64,000 bases of DNA from Nostoc sp. FACHB-973 (lineage in GTDB: Bacteria; Cyanobacteriota; Cyanobacteriia; Cyanobacteriales; Nostocaceae): positions 80,547 to 144,546 of the forward strand of contig NZ_JACJSJ010000007.1 of the NCBI RefSeq assembly GCF_014698115.1, written 5' to 3'. Positions 52,821 through 61,101 of the stretch are shown piece after piece; within the stretch, counting starts at the first letter, position 1; every line of letters starts with the position of its first letter. The position numbers and the translations under genes were made by a program. The notes under the pieces were generated by a model. The model had not been told where the DNA came from. It did not search any database and saw nothing but the letters and a program-made list of their open reading frames with translations.

Positions 52821-52877
52821 CATAATTTGGAATTAGATGGATAATTTTTTGGAGGCATTACAGGAGAAATAATTGCT

Positions 52878-55862
52878 GTGATTCAAGCAATACATACTAA
52901 CGTTAAAGGAAGAATTAGATACAAAATAAATCAACTTTATCGTTCGGCAGAATTAAAAGAATATTTGGAGCGATCGCTCTCCAAAGAAGCTGGAATAAAT
53001 TATGTTTATGCTAATCCCTTAACAGGCAATATTTTAGTAAATTTTAGCAGAGAGCAAAGCCCCAATCAAATTAGCTTTTTAATTGAAAAAGTTTTATTGA
53101 ATTATCAAAAAAAAAGTAAAAAATTAATTACTAAAACAATTGGTGATGTTCAGGAACAGAAGCCAGAAACTTGGCATTTAATGACAGCAACTAGCGTCGT
53201 CAAGAAATTAAATACCTCAAAAACAACAGGATTATCCAGTAACTCTGCTGTAGAAAACCTGAAGAAATATGGCGCGAATGTTCTAGAGCAAACAGCAACT
53301 CGTTCAGATTTCAGCATCTTAATTGACCAATTCAAATCTTTACCAGTGGCTTTGCTGGGTGTCGCCGCAGGAATTTCTCTGATCGCAGGTGGAGTAATTG
53401 ATGCTGTGGTCATTATGGGTGTTGTTACTTTGAATGCGACCATTGGTTATGTCACAGAAAGCCAATCAGAAAGAATTATTCATTCCCTTAAAAGTCAGGA
53501 ACAAACATCAACTTGGGTTATTAGAGATGGCAAACAAATAGAAATTCCCACAGAAGATGTTGTTTTAGGAGATATTTTATTTCTGAAACCCGGCGGTTAT
53601 ATAGTAGCAGATGCCCGACTTCTTGAAGCAGATAATCTGAGTATTGATGAGTCTGCCTTGACAGGAGAAAGTATTCCCGTAACTAAAATTACTGCATCTT
53701 TGAATGGTGAGGATATTCCATTAGGCGATCGCCACAATATGATCTACAAAGGCACTTTTGTTATCAGTGGTCAAGGACTAGCTGCGGTTGTGTCCACAGG
53801 CAAATTCACCGAAATGGGCAAAATTCAACAAATGGTTGGTGAAGCAACAGCAATCCAGACTCCCCTAGCAAAACAACTAGATGAAGTAGGTAGTCAACTA
53901 GTTTTAATTGGCATGGGAATCTGCGGTCTGATTTTTGGTATGGGAGTACTGCGGGGATACGGTTTAGTACAAATGCTCAAATCATCCATATCCTTAGCTG
54001 TGGCTGCGGTTCCCGAAGGCTTACCCACCATCGCTACTACAACCTTAGCCTTAGGAATCCGAGATATGAGGAAAAATAACGTCCTCGTTCGCAGTCTCAG
54101 TGCGGTGGAAGCATTAGGTTCCGTACAGACGATTTGCATGGATAAAACCGGGACGCTGACAGAAAATAAAATGTCCGTGGTGGAGATATATGCAGACAGC
54201 AAACACATCACCGTATCCGACGGAGAATTCATCAACGCCGCAGAAAAAATTAATCCGCATACCTGCGATGAACTGTTAAAGCTGATTCATGTATCAGTTC
54301 TCTGCAATGAAACAGAAGTCAGTTTACAGAGTGATGGCGAGTATATAGTCACAGGTTCAGCAACAGAAAACGCCTTGATTTACATGGCAATTAGCGCTGG
54401 GGTAAATGCGATCGCACTTAGACAAAAATATCTTTTATTGCAAACAAACTTGCGATCGGAAAATCGTAACATCATGAGTACAATTCATCAAACTCCTGAT
54501 GACCAGCAGTTAATTGCTGTCAAAGGCAGCCCCACTGAAATTGTGCAGATATGCCAAAAGTGGATGAAAAACGGGCAAATAGTACCTTTAAGTGAAGAAG
54601 ACAGACAAGCGATGGAGATCGAAAACGATCGCATGGCAGGAAAAGCGCTGCGGGTGCTGGGTGTAGCTTACAGCCATATCGATGAAACGAAAAACGACAA
54701 AAATTATGAATCAGACTTGATTTGGCTGGGTCTTGTAGGCATGGCTGACCCCATTAGAAAAGGTGCCAAAGAATTGATTGGTGACTTCCATGAGGCTGGC
54801 ATTGATACAGTGATGATAACAGGCGATCAAAGTCCAACTGCTTATGCGATCGCCAAAGAATTAGAATTGAATCGAGATCCCCAACTAGAAATTCTCGATT
54901 CCACCAACCTGAATAACCTTACACCAGAGGCATTGACGGCACTTAGCGACAAAGTAGATGTTTTTGCCCGCATCAGTCCCAGCAATAAACTGCAAATCGT
55001 CCAAGCATTGCAAGCAGCCGGAAAAGTTGTCGCCATGACCGGTGATGGTATTAACGATGCACCAGCATTGAAAGCCGCCCAAGTTGGCGTAGCAATGGGC
55101 AAAAGCGGAACCGATGTCGCCCGTGAAGTTGCAGATATCGTCCTAGAAGACGACAGACTAGAAACCATGATGATTGCCGTGAGTCGGGGACGGACAATTT
55201 ACAACAACATCAGAAAATCCGTGCATTTCCTGTTAGCCACAAACCTCAGCGAAATTATGGTCATGACCACCGCTACCGCATTGGGTATAGGCGAACCCTT
55301 GAATGCCATCCAACTCCTGTGGTTGAATTTGGTAACAGACATATTCCCCGGACTGTCCTTAGCATTAGAAGCACCAGAACCCGAAGTGTTGAGTCAGCCA
55401 CCCCGCAACCCTGACGAACCAATTATTAAAAACACCGACTTTGCCAGAATTGGCTTTGAGTCAGCAACACTATCCGTCAGTACCTTAGCAGCCTACAGTT
55501 ACGCCATCTTCAGATATGGCATTAGTCCCCAAGCAAGCACCATTGCCTTTATGAGTCTAACTAGCGGACAACTGCTGCATACAATTAGTTCTCGTTCAGA
55601 AAAACACAGCATATTTACTCAAGAAAAACTTCCGAATAATCCCTACTTAAATGCTGCCATTGCAGGGTCATTTGCCATACAACTTTTAGCGCTAATTGTT
55701 CCTCAATTAAGGAGTATTTTGAAAATTACCCCACTTAATATTGTGGACACTTTTGTGATTGGAAGTAGTGCTTTACTACCATTGTTAGTCAATGAAATAA
55801 CAAAAGATAATACACTAAAAAATGCTATTCCTGCAATCGAGCCACAGATAAAAACCATTTAA
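52878..55862 (+). CDS. Calcium-type cation P-type ATPase with N-terminal HMA_2-like domain
   Basis: This 994-residue ion pump starts with GTG, with an AGGAG site 11 bases upstream. Residues 1-75 form a ferredoxin-like HMA_2 domain without a CxxC metal motif. The core follows P2-ATPase order: an actuator loop with SALTGESIPV, M4 VPEGLPT (as in calcium pumps), the phosphorylation site MDKTGTLTEN and the hinge TGDGINDAPALKAAQVGVAMG. M5 has NLSE and M6 has NLVTD, the residues that bind calcium in SERCA-type pumps. Calcium or a similar divalent ion is the likely substrate. A copper or zinc pump is unlikely because CPC is absent. Confidence 0.88.
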   Translation: MIQAIHTNVKGRIRYKINQLYRSAELKEYLERSLSKEAGINYVYANPLTGNILVNFSREQSPNQISFLIEKVLLNYQKKSKKLITKTIGDVQEQKPETWHLMTATSVVKKLNTSKTTGLSSNSAVENLKKYGANVLEQTATRSDFSILIDQFKSLPVALLGVAAGISLIAGGVIDAVVIMGVVTLNATIGYVTESQSERIIHSLKSQEQTSTWVIRDGKQIEIPTEDVVLGDILFLKPGGYIVADARLLEADNLSIDESALTGESIPVTKITASLNGEDIPLGDRHNMIYKGTFVISGQGLAAVVSTGKFTEMGKIQQMVGEATAIQTPLAKQLDEVGSQLVLIGMGICGLIFGMGVLRGYGLVQMLKSSISLAVAAVPEGLPTIATTTLALGIRDMRKNNVLVRSLSAVEALGSVQTICMDKTGTLTENKMSVVEIYADSKHITVSDGEFINAAEKINPHTCDELLKLIHVSVLCNETEVSLQSDGEYIVTGSATENALIYMAISAGVNAIALRQKYLLLQTNLRSENRNIMSTIHQTPDDQQLIAVKGSPTEIVQICQKWMKNGQIVPLSEEDRQAMEIENDRMAGKALRVLGVAYSHIDETKNDKNYESDLIWLGLVGMADPIRKGAKELIGDFHEAGIDTVMITGDQSPTAYAIAKELELNRDPQLEILDSTNLNNLTPEALTALSDKVDVFARISPSNKLQIVQALQAAGKVVAMTGDGINDAPALKAAQVGVAMGKSGTDVAREVADIVLEDDRLETMMIAVSRGRTIYNNIRKSVHFLLATNLSEIMVMTTATALGIGEPLNAIQLLWLNLVTDIFPGLSLALEAPEPEVLSQPPRNPDEPIIKNTDFARIGFESATLSVSTLAAYSYAIFRYGISPQASTIAFMSLTSGQLLHTISSRSEKHSIFTQEKLPNNPYLNAAIAGSFAIQLLALIVPQLRSILKITPLNIVDTFVIGSSALLPLLVNEITKDNTLKNAIPAIEPQIKTI

Positions 55863-56061
55863 ATATCTGTGAATATCTAAAACTGTTATTACTTTGCGTC
55901 CTTCTCTGACGAGACGCTGCGCGAACGTGTCCTTTGCAGGTCGTTTTTTTTTAAATTTTAAATAACGACATACAAGCCAATTCCCAATCCAAAATCCAAA
56001 ATCTAAAATCTAAAATTGTCTAACCCTTTCATAATAAATCTCATATAAAAGGTAAATCTTT
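55863..56061. other. Spacer before the metK-like gene
   Basis: This 199-base spacer has a GACGAGACGCTGCGCGAACG repeat near 55918 and tandem AAAATCCAAAATCTAAAATC units at 55991-56015. An AAAAGGTAAATC purine stretch precedes the ATG at 56062. Confidence 0.5.
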
Positions 56062-57246
56062 ATGAAAAAAGACTTCATGTTTACATCAGAGTCAGTAACA
56101 GAGGGACATCCTGATAAACTTTGCGATCAGATCAGCGATGCGATCGTCGATCGCTTTTTACAGCAAGACCCATATTCGAGAGTAATTACAGAATGTGCAG
56201 TATCTACAGGCATCGTTTTTCTCGCTGCCAGATTTGAACCCAACACCAACGTAGATTTTACCAACATAGCGAGACAAGTAATCGAACAAGTAGGTTATGA
56301 ACATAAAGAATTTAATGGTAAAACTTGCAGCATTTTAACTAGTCTCAGAGAATTACCCTTTGAGCAACACCATTTATTTGATGAGAACAGTTTATCTGAT
56401 GCAGAAATAGAAAAAATCACCGTTAATAATCAAGTAACAGTTTTTGGATTTGCCTGTAATCAAACATCGACTCTCATGCCATTACCAATATGGCTAGCCC
56501 ACAAACTTGCTAGACAAATTAGTGAAGTCAGACGCCAACAAATACTTCCATATCTGACACCTGACGGCAAAACTCAGGTAGGAGTTGAATATAAAAATCG
56601 CCGCCCATATAGAATTCACAGTATTACAGTTATTGCCAGTCAAAATAAAGCATCAAAACCCGAATTTCAGCAATTACACGATGATATTCGAGAGACAGTA
56701 ATTGCTCCTGTATTTCAAAATGAAGAAATTAAACCAGATGCACAGACAAGAATATTTATTAATCCAGATGGGCCATTTATTCGTGGAGGCCCTGCGGTTC
56801 ATTCTGGATTAACCGGCAGAAAAAATGCCATAGATACATACGGCGAATATTCCAAACATAGTGGTTCAGCATTGAGCGGTAAAGATCCAATTAGAATAGA
56901 TAGAATAGGAGCCTATATTGCTCGTTATGCAGCTAAAAATATCGTAGCTGCAAAACTAGCAGATGAATGTGAAGTACAGCTAAGTTATTCTATAGGACTT
57001 TCCAGACCGGTGAGTGTGCAAGTCGAAACTTTTGGCACAGGCAAAATTGCAGATGAAGAAATCACAAGTCTTTTAGAAAAGCATTTTGATTTCCGGCTTG
57101 CAGGGATTATCAAAGAGTTTAATTTGAGACATTTGCCTTCGTTAAATAAAGGCAGTTTTTATAGGAAACTTGCTGCTTATGGTCATGTAGGTAGAATAGA
57201 TATAGAAATTCCTTGGGAAAAATTAGATAAAGTTGATGTTTTTTGA
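56062..57246 (+). CDS. Divergent S-adenosylmethionine synthetase
   Basis: This 394-residue protein is a MetK homologue along its whole length. Conserved parts include the opening FTSESVTEGHPDKLCDQISD, INPDGPFIRGGP, SGLTGRKNAIDTYG and LSGKDPIRIDR. Two active-site segments differ from E. coli MetK: GAGDQG reads VNNQVT, and GDCGLTGRK reads VHSGLTGRK, so two conserved Asp residues are lost (to Asn and His). The C-terminal AAYGHVGR...PWEK is normal. It may be an alternative MetK clade with changed binding, or a specialised paralogue. The housekeeping metK is expected elsewhere. It follows the ATPase by 200 bases on the same strand. Confidence 0.8.
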   Translation: MKKDFMFTSESVTEGHPDKLCDQISDAIVDRFLQQDPYSRVITECAVSTGIVFLAARFEPNTNVDFTNIARQVIEQVGYEHKEFNGKTCSILTSLRELPFEQHHLFDENSLSDAEIEKITVNNQVTVFGFACNQTSTLMPLPIWLAHKLARQISEVRRQQILPYLTPDGKTQVGVEYKNRRPYRIHSITVIASQNKASKPEFQQLHDDIRETVIAPVFQNEEIKPDAQTRIFINPDGPFIRGGPAVHSGLTGRKNAIDTYGEYSKHSGSALSGKDPIRIDRIGAYIARYAAKNIVAAKLADECEVQLSYSIGLSRPVSVQVETFGTGKIADEEITSLLEKHFDFRLAGIIKEFNLRHLPSLNKGSFYRKLAAYGHVGRIDIEIPWEKLDKVDVF

Positions 57247-57264
57247 AAGACAAATTATCAAAGA

Positions 57265-57425
57265 AGAATTCAGGAGTCAGAAGTCAGAATTCAGAATGAA
57301 TTTATATCATGTCCGTTAGCTTACCCATAATACCCGGATATGATATTACGACTCGCTAACGCTAGGCTATCAGTGGTTGAACTGAATCGATCGCGAAGAG
57401 TTATTCTGAATTCTGCATTCTTCAA
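57265..57425. repeat. Paired inverted AGAATTC/AGTCAGA arrays
   Basis: AGAATTCAGGAGTCAGAAG-type units at 57265-57298 face complementary TCTGAATTCTGCATTCTTC units near 57403-57424. About 100 bases lie between them, including CTCGCTAACGCTAGGCTATC. Confidence 0.7.
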
Positions 57426-57468
57426 AATTGCGTAAGCGTAGCCCAACCTAGACATAGCACCCTAAAAT

Positions 57469-58026
57469 TCAAAGTAATTCTGCCTCTTCAAATACCTGCC
57501 TTGTGGTTAATTCCAAACCTGGAAGTAGGGTATCTACAATGGGAATATTATCTGTATAAACTTGATTTGATCCATCAGGCAGAAAAACTCTAATACTCAT
57601 AATTTCTGGATTTATCACCCAAACTCTGGACACGCCCGCAGTTAAATAATCCTTCGCTTTATCTTCAAATTCTTTTATCGTCTGGTCTGGAGAGATAATT
57701 TCAATTACCAATTCTGGAATTGCAGGACAAGCTTCATTGCGCTTCCAACTTTTGGGTAAACGTTCGTAAGATATGTATGTCAAATCCGGTAAAGGTGCCC
57801 AATCTTTACCTTGACGTTTTAAGAGAATTGCCCACTCTGCACATACTCTACCTTTGCCTTTGCACCATGCACGAATGAGGATTAGTAAGGCGGCTTGTAA
57901 AGCTGAATGGAAAAATTTGGGAGACACTTTAGGGACTGCTTGACCATCAACAAACTCATAGTATACATCTCCCTCTGGAAGGCTTAGAAATTCTTTTAAA
58001 GTAAGTTGACCTATTATGTTAACCAT
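57469..58026 (-). CDS. Uma2 family (DUF820) restriction-endonuclease-like protein
   Basis: This protein of about 185 residues has the Uma2 PD-(D/E)XK-like core. It shows LTLKEFLSLPEGDVYYEFVD at the start, then PLPDLTYIS, PAIPELVIEIISPDQT and YLTAGVSRVWVINPE. The Asp (PDL), Glu (VIEI) and Lys (EDKAKDYL) are plausible catalytic residues. Uma2 genes are highly repeated in cyanobacteria and their biology is unclear. The ATG at 58026 (MVNIIGQLT) is chosen over the longer frame from 58056. Confidence 0.8.
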   Translation of the reverse strand: MVNIIGQLTLKEFLSLPEGDVYYEFVDGQAVPKVSPKFFHSALQAALLILIRAWCKGKGRVCAEWAILLKRQGKDWAPLPDLTYISYERLPKSWKRNEACPAIPELVIEIISPDQTIKEFEDKAKDYLTAGVSRVWVINPEIMSIRVFLPDGSNQVYTDNIPIVDTLLPGLELTTRQVFEEAELL

Positions 58027-58056
58027 AGGCTGCACAAGATAGTGGCTAATACACAT

Positions 58057-58415
58057 ATCCTACATGGGAAACAGTGGGTGTGGTGTGACTATGAAATTTT
58101 GTATGACATTGGAACAGCGATCGCTCTCGTATTGCTAACTTAATTAATGGAATAAAAACTTGCTGCGATCGGCAATGGTATCTTTTTTCACCTGGTACTA
58201 CTCTTGCTATTAATAGTACCCTATGCGTCTTGGTAAATTATTTATCAACTGAAGAGTTTTGGAGTCTATGTTTTGCCATCAGATGCACCAAATCCATGTA
58301 AATCTCTCACCCAACCACCAGTCACTCCACCACCTGATACCAGTCCAACTTAGTCCAATACTCGATACAACTATAAGCTTGATTACTGTATAATTTCGGT
58401 AATTTTATTAATCAC
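58057..58415. other. Intergenic region without a clear gene
   Basis: About 360 AT-rich bases lie between Uma2 and the broken toxin. They hold scattered CACCACC-type low-complexity sequence near 58315-58340 and no open frame of note. Confidence 0.45.
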
Positions 58416-58712
58416 TTATATTAATTTTTCAAGTTTTATGTGACCTGCTTGATAAAAAACAATTTGTTTATCGGCAGTAAAAATCCGATTTTGTCTGATA
58501 TTACTTGGCTGATTTAAACCACCAGAACTAAAATCACTATTTTCCAGCTGAATAGCATAGATATCGCCAATAGTTCGGCTAGTAATTTAGCAAAGAATCA
58601 GGTCATCTCCCTGAAGAGTAGCAATAACTAAAGCAGGTCTGCGTTTTGTGCCAGTTAAGTCGGAAAATGGAAATGGAACAATAACAACATCTCCTTTTAC
58701 AAATTCTGCCAT
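58416..58712 (-). pseudogene. PemK/MazF-like toxin with internal stop codon
   Basis: The frame from the ATG at 58712 reads MAEFVKGDVVIVPFPFSDLT and KRRPALVIA, the classic MazF/PemK opening. A TAA follows at codon 42 (58587-58589), directly after LILC. The frame resumes with ITSRTIGDIYAIQL, GGLNQPSNIRQNRIFT and HIKLEKLI and ends at 58416, slightly short of the usual C-terminus. A single C-to-T change (CAA to TAA) would explain the stop. The toxin is therefore probably inactive. Its start overlaps the antitoxin's end by 16 bases. Confidence 0.85.
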
Positions 58713-58891
58713 GCTGCATCTTCCTCTGGACTTAACCAATCTTTTTGCAGTGATGATTCACTCATAATCCTGATTTCTAAGGTTTTATCTTTCTGGTACT
58801 TGGCTTGTAAAAACTGAACAAAATCTAAAATTTCCTGTAACAAAGGTTCAGGTAATTTTTCTAGTTCTTGTGTAATCTGTTCTTTAAGCAT
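58697..58891 (-). CDS. DUF2281-type antitoxin
   Basis: This 64-residue protein begins MLKEQITQELEKLPEPLLQE, followed by ILDFVQFLQAKY, the pattern of DUF2281 antitoxin-like proteins in cyanobacterial toxin-antitoxin pairs. The C-terminus, DWLSPEEDAAWQNL, should contact the toxin. The reading frame is intact even though the partner toxin is interrupted. The 16-base overlap with the toxin shows they were one operon. Confidence 0.75.
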   Translation of the reverse strand: MLKEQITQELEKLPEPLLQEILDFVQFLQAKYQKDKTLEIRIMSESSLQKDWLSPEEDAAWQNL

Positions 58892-59246
58892 AATTGTCTT
58901 GTTTTGTGTTTCGGCAATATCTAAAATAATAATATTTATCGTATCGGCTTTTAAAGTTAAATAGAAGATAAAATTAATTCAGCCTCTTGAGATGAGTACA
59001 TTTAGCTTAATAAAAGAGTAAGATTTTAGAAGACATTCCAGGGGCGATCGCCACTATGTCTGATTCATAACTTCTAGCGTGCTAATCTAGCAAAATCAGC
59101 CTAAAAGAGTATTTTTACTCAAAAAAATGTTAAATTTGTACCCTTTGAATGAGCCTCTTCAACCCATAGCAAGAGTGTCATTTTCGGTAAAACGCTTACG
59201 ATGAGGAACTAGGAAATCAAATTGCAGTATATCTGCCTATCAAATT
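58892..59246. other. AT-rich promoter region
   Basis: These 355 bases lie between the leftward antitoxin gene and a rightward small gene, and hold no repeat array. Both promoters are expected here. No other gene is visible. Confidence 0.45.
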
Positions 59247-59468
59247 ATGGACTGGAAGTACAGGTGGAAAAATGGCTATCGCCCAAGCCGAGATGAAGCG
59301 GTAAAAAACCCTCATTTGTTAGATGAAAGTCAGTTTGAGACTGAACAAGACCGACATCTGGCTGAAGAAGCTACAAGAAAGCATTTGGGTATACCTGCAC
59401 CAACCTTAGACGAAGAACAATCCATATTACCTCATGCAGCTTCGCCTAATGAAAAATCTCAAAGATAA
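59247..59468 (+). CDS. Small hypothetical protein
   Basis: This is a 73-residue hydrophilic frame with no signal peptide, membrane segment or recognised domain. It has an acidic, helical-looking middle (SQFETEQDRHLAEEATRKHL) and a PAPTLDEEQ segment. I do not recognise a family. Its amino-acid composition is protein-like and nothing overlaps it on the other strand. No ribosome site is convincing. Confidence 0.45.
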   Translation: MDWKYRWKNGYRPSRDEAVKNPHLLDESQFETEQDRHLAEEATRKHLGIPAPTLDEEQSILPHAASPNEKSQR

Positions 59469-59625
59469 CACCATTTCCCAAAATTTTTGCAACAAATAAT
59501 TTAGCTGTAGGGGCGTAAGGCTGTACGCCCCTAATCATGCATTTGTAGCATAAATTTTGTAAAATAATATTCTGGGTATTTTTTGCCCATCCACGCTCCA
59601 AACCATTATAAACTCCAACAAAATA

Positions 59626-60177
59626 ATGCAAATTTTTCAACTTTTAAATCAATTAAACACTAGAAAAGTCACTAAGTTACTTACTCAAACAGTAGCTTTA
59701 GGCATAGGTGCTATTGTTCTATTTTCAAGTACTAATGCCTATGCTGCCGAGCAAGTTATTTTAAAATATGGTACTTTTCAGGGTTCAATATCTGTTGAAG
59801 AATTAAATCAGTTTGTAGAAACTGGCAAGACTACCCCAACATTAACGGCTTATTTGCAGGCGGCTCAACAAGACCCTAAGTTGGCTCGTAAAGCACTGAA
59901 ATCTGGAATTAAAGCCGATCCTGCCTTTTTAAATAACTTACTATCTAGCTGGGCTGGGCCAGTTTTAGTTGACCAAATTGGTGAAGTAGTTCACCCCCCC
60001 GCAGGACAACTAAACCAAGAAGCGCTACGAACTGCTTTAAGTGCATCTATTAAGCAAAGTGGTGAAGTTACACTACTGGGAGCTATTCAGAATTATCCAA
60101 ACACTTCTGTGGAACTAGAAGGAGATCGTCTCATCGGTGTTTATGAACGGCTAAGCAATCTGGCAGAACTCTTTTGA
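59626..60177 (+). CDS. DUF1400-domain exported protein
   Basis: This 183-residue protein has a signal peptide (residues 20-40, TQTVALGIGAIVLFSSTNAYA-A). A DUF1400-like domain follows, with AEQVILKYGTFQGSISVEEL, then FVETGKTTPTLTAYL. In many cyanobacterial proteins DUF1400 precedes an alpha/beta hydrolase. Here it stands alone as a short protein. The C-terminal ITxxYPxxxVELEGDRLIGVY-like stretch (IQNYPNTSVELEGDRLIGVY) completes the domain. It is probably periplasmic; its function is unknown. Confidence 0.75.
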   Translation: MQIFQLLNQLNTRKVTKLLTQTVALGIGAIVLFSSTNAYAAEQVILKYGTFQGSISVEELNQFVETGKTTPTLTAYLQAAQQDPKLARKALKSGIKADPAFLNNLLSSWAGPVLVDQIGEVVHPPAGQLNQEALRTALSASIKQSGEVTLLGAIQNYPNTSVELEGDRLIGVYERLSNLAELF

Positions 60178-60294
60178 TAGGTAGTTGCTGTTGAAATTTA
60201 ATACCCGCAACTCTACCTGAAGGTTCTACCCTATGACTCAGAAATTCTCTAACGTAATTGTAGAGTTTAATCTAAGCATAGGGAAAAGATTTGT

Positions 60295-60846
60295 ATGACA
60301 ACCGATGTTTCTAGAGATATTAAAAAGGAACTTAATGGGTCGCTGATAACTGGTATTCTCTTGATTGTTTCGGGGATTATTGCGATCGCAGTACCTTCAT
60401 TCACCACCATATTCGCCGAAACTTGGTTTGCAGCGATTCTAGCTTTTGCTGGATTTACAAAACTAGTTTACGCTGCCCAAACTCGCGATCGCGGAGGTTT
60501 TGTTTGGAAACTTTTATTAAGCGGACTGTATATTGCAACCGGCGTGATGCTGTTGGTTTATCCTTATACAGGTGTTCTCACACTAACTTTGTTGCTTGGC
60601 ACTTTTTTGGTGACTGAAGGCACATTCGAGTTAATTCTAGCCTTCCAGTTACGTCCACAACAAAACTGGACATGGGTACTAGTAAATGGCATTATTACCC
60701 TGGTTTTAGGTGCAATGATTTGGTTTCAGTGGCCGTTCAACGCGCCTTGGTTGCTTGGAACACTAGTTGGTGTCAGCGTTCTGTTCAGCGGTATTTCCCG
60801 CACGATGTTGTCATTGAATTTGCGTTCTGCTTTAGATGAGGTATAG
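60295..60846 (+). CDS. HdeD/DUF308 family membrane protein
   Basis: This 183-residue protein has six hydrophobic segments and the DUF308 (HdeD) pattern: GILLIVSGIIAIAVP, GGFVWKLLLSGLYIATGV and NGIITLVLGAMIWFQWP. E. coli HdeD contributes to acid resistance at high density, but the family is broad and this role is not shown here. It lies 117 bases after the DUF1400 gene on the same strand; co-transcription is possible. Confidence 0.83.
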   Translation: MTTDVSRDIKKELNGSLITGILLIVSGIIAIAVPSFTTIFAETWFAAILAFAGFTKLVYAAQTRDRGGFVWKLLLSGLYIATGVMLLVYPYTGVLTLTLLLGTFLVTEGTFELILAFQLRPQQNWTWVLVNGIITLVLGAMIWFQWPFNAPWLLGTLVGVSVLFSGISRTMLSLNLRSALDEV

Positions 60847-61006
60847 GGAGTGGGGAGTGGGGAATGGGGAGATGAGGGAGATGAGGGAGATGAGGGAGAT
60901 GAGGGAGCAGGGGAGGCAGGGGAGGCAGGGGAGGCAGGGGAGGCAGGGGGAGAATATCCACTAGTCCCCAGTCCCTAGTCCCCAGTCCCCAGTCCCCAAT
61001 GACCAA
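60847..61006. repeat. Successive tandem arrays with inverted outer units
   Basis: GGGGAGT units (60847-60868), GGGAGATGA units (60868-60905), GGGGAGGCA units (60910-60950) and the complementary CCCCAGT units (60963-61000) follow one another. Outer arrays of opposite polarity again bracket other repeats. An open frame on the minus strand across it is a repeat artefact. Confidence 0.8.
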
Positions 61007-61101
61007 ATAGAAAGTTTATGAGACATTGCAGCAGCGATCGCTTTGGTATTGCTAAATTAACAAAGGTAATCAAAATCCAGGCTAGCTAGCTGCAATCAAC
61101 A

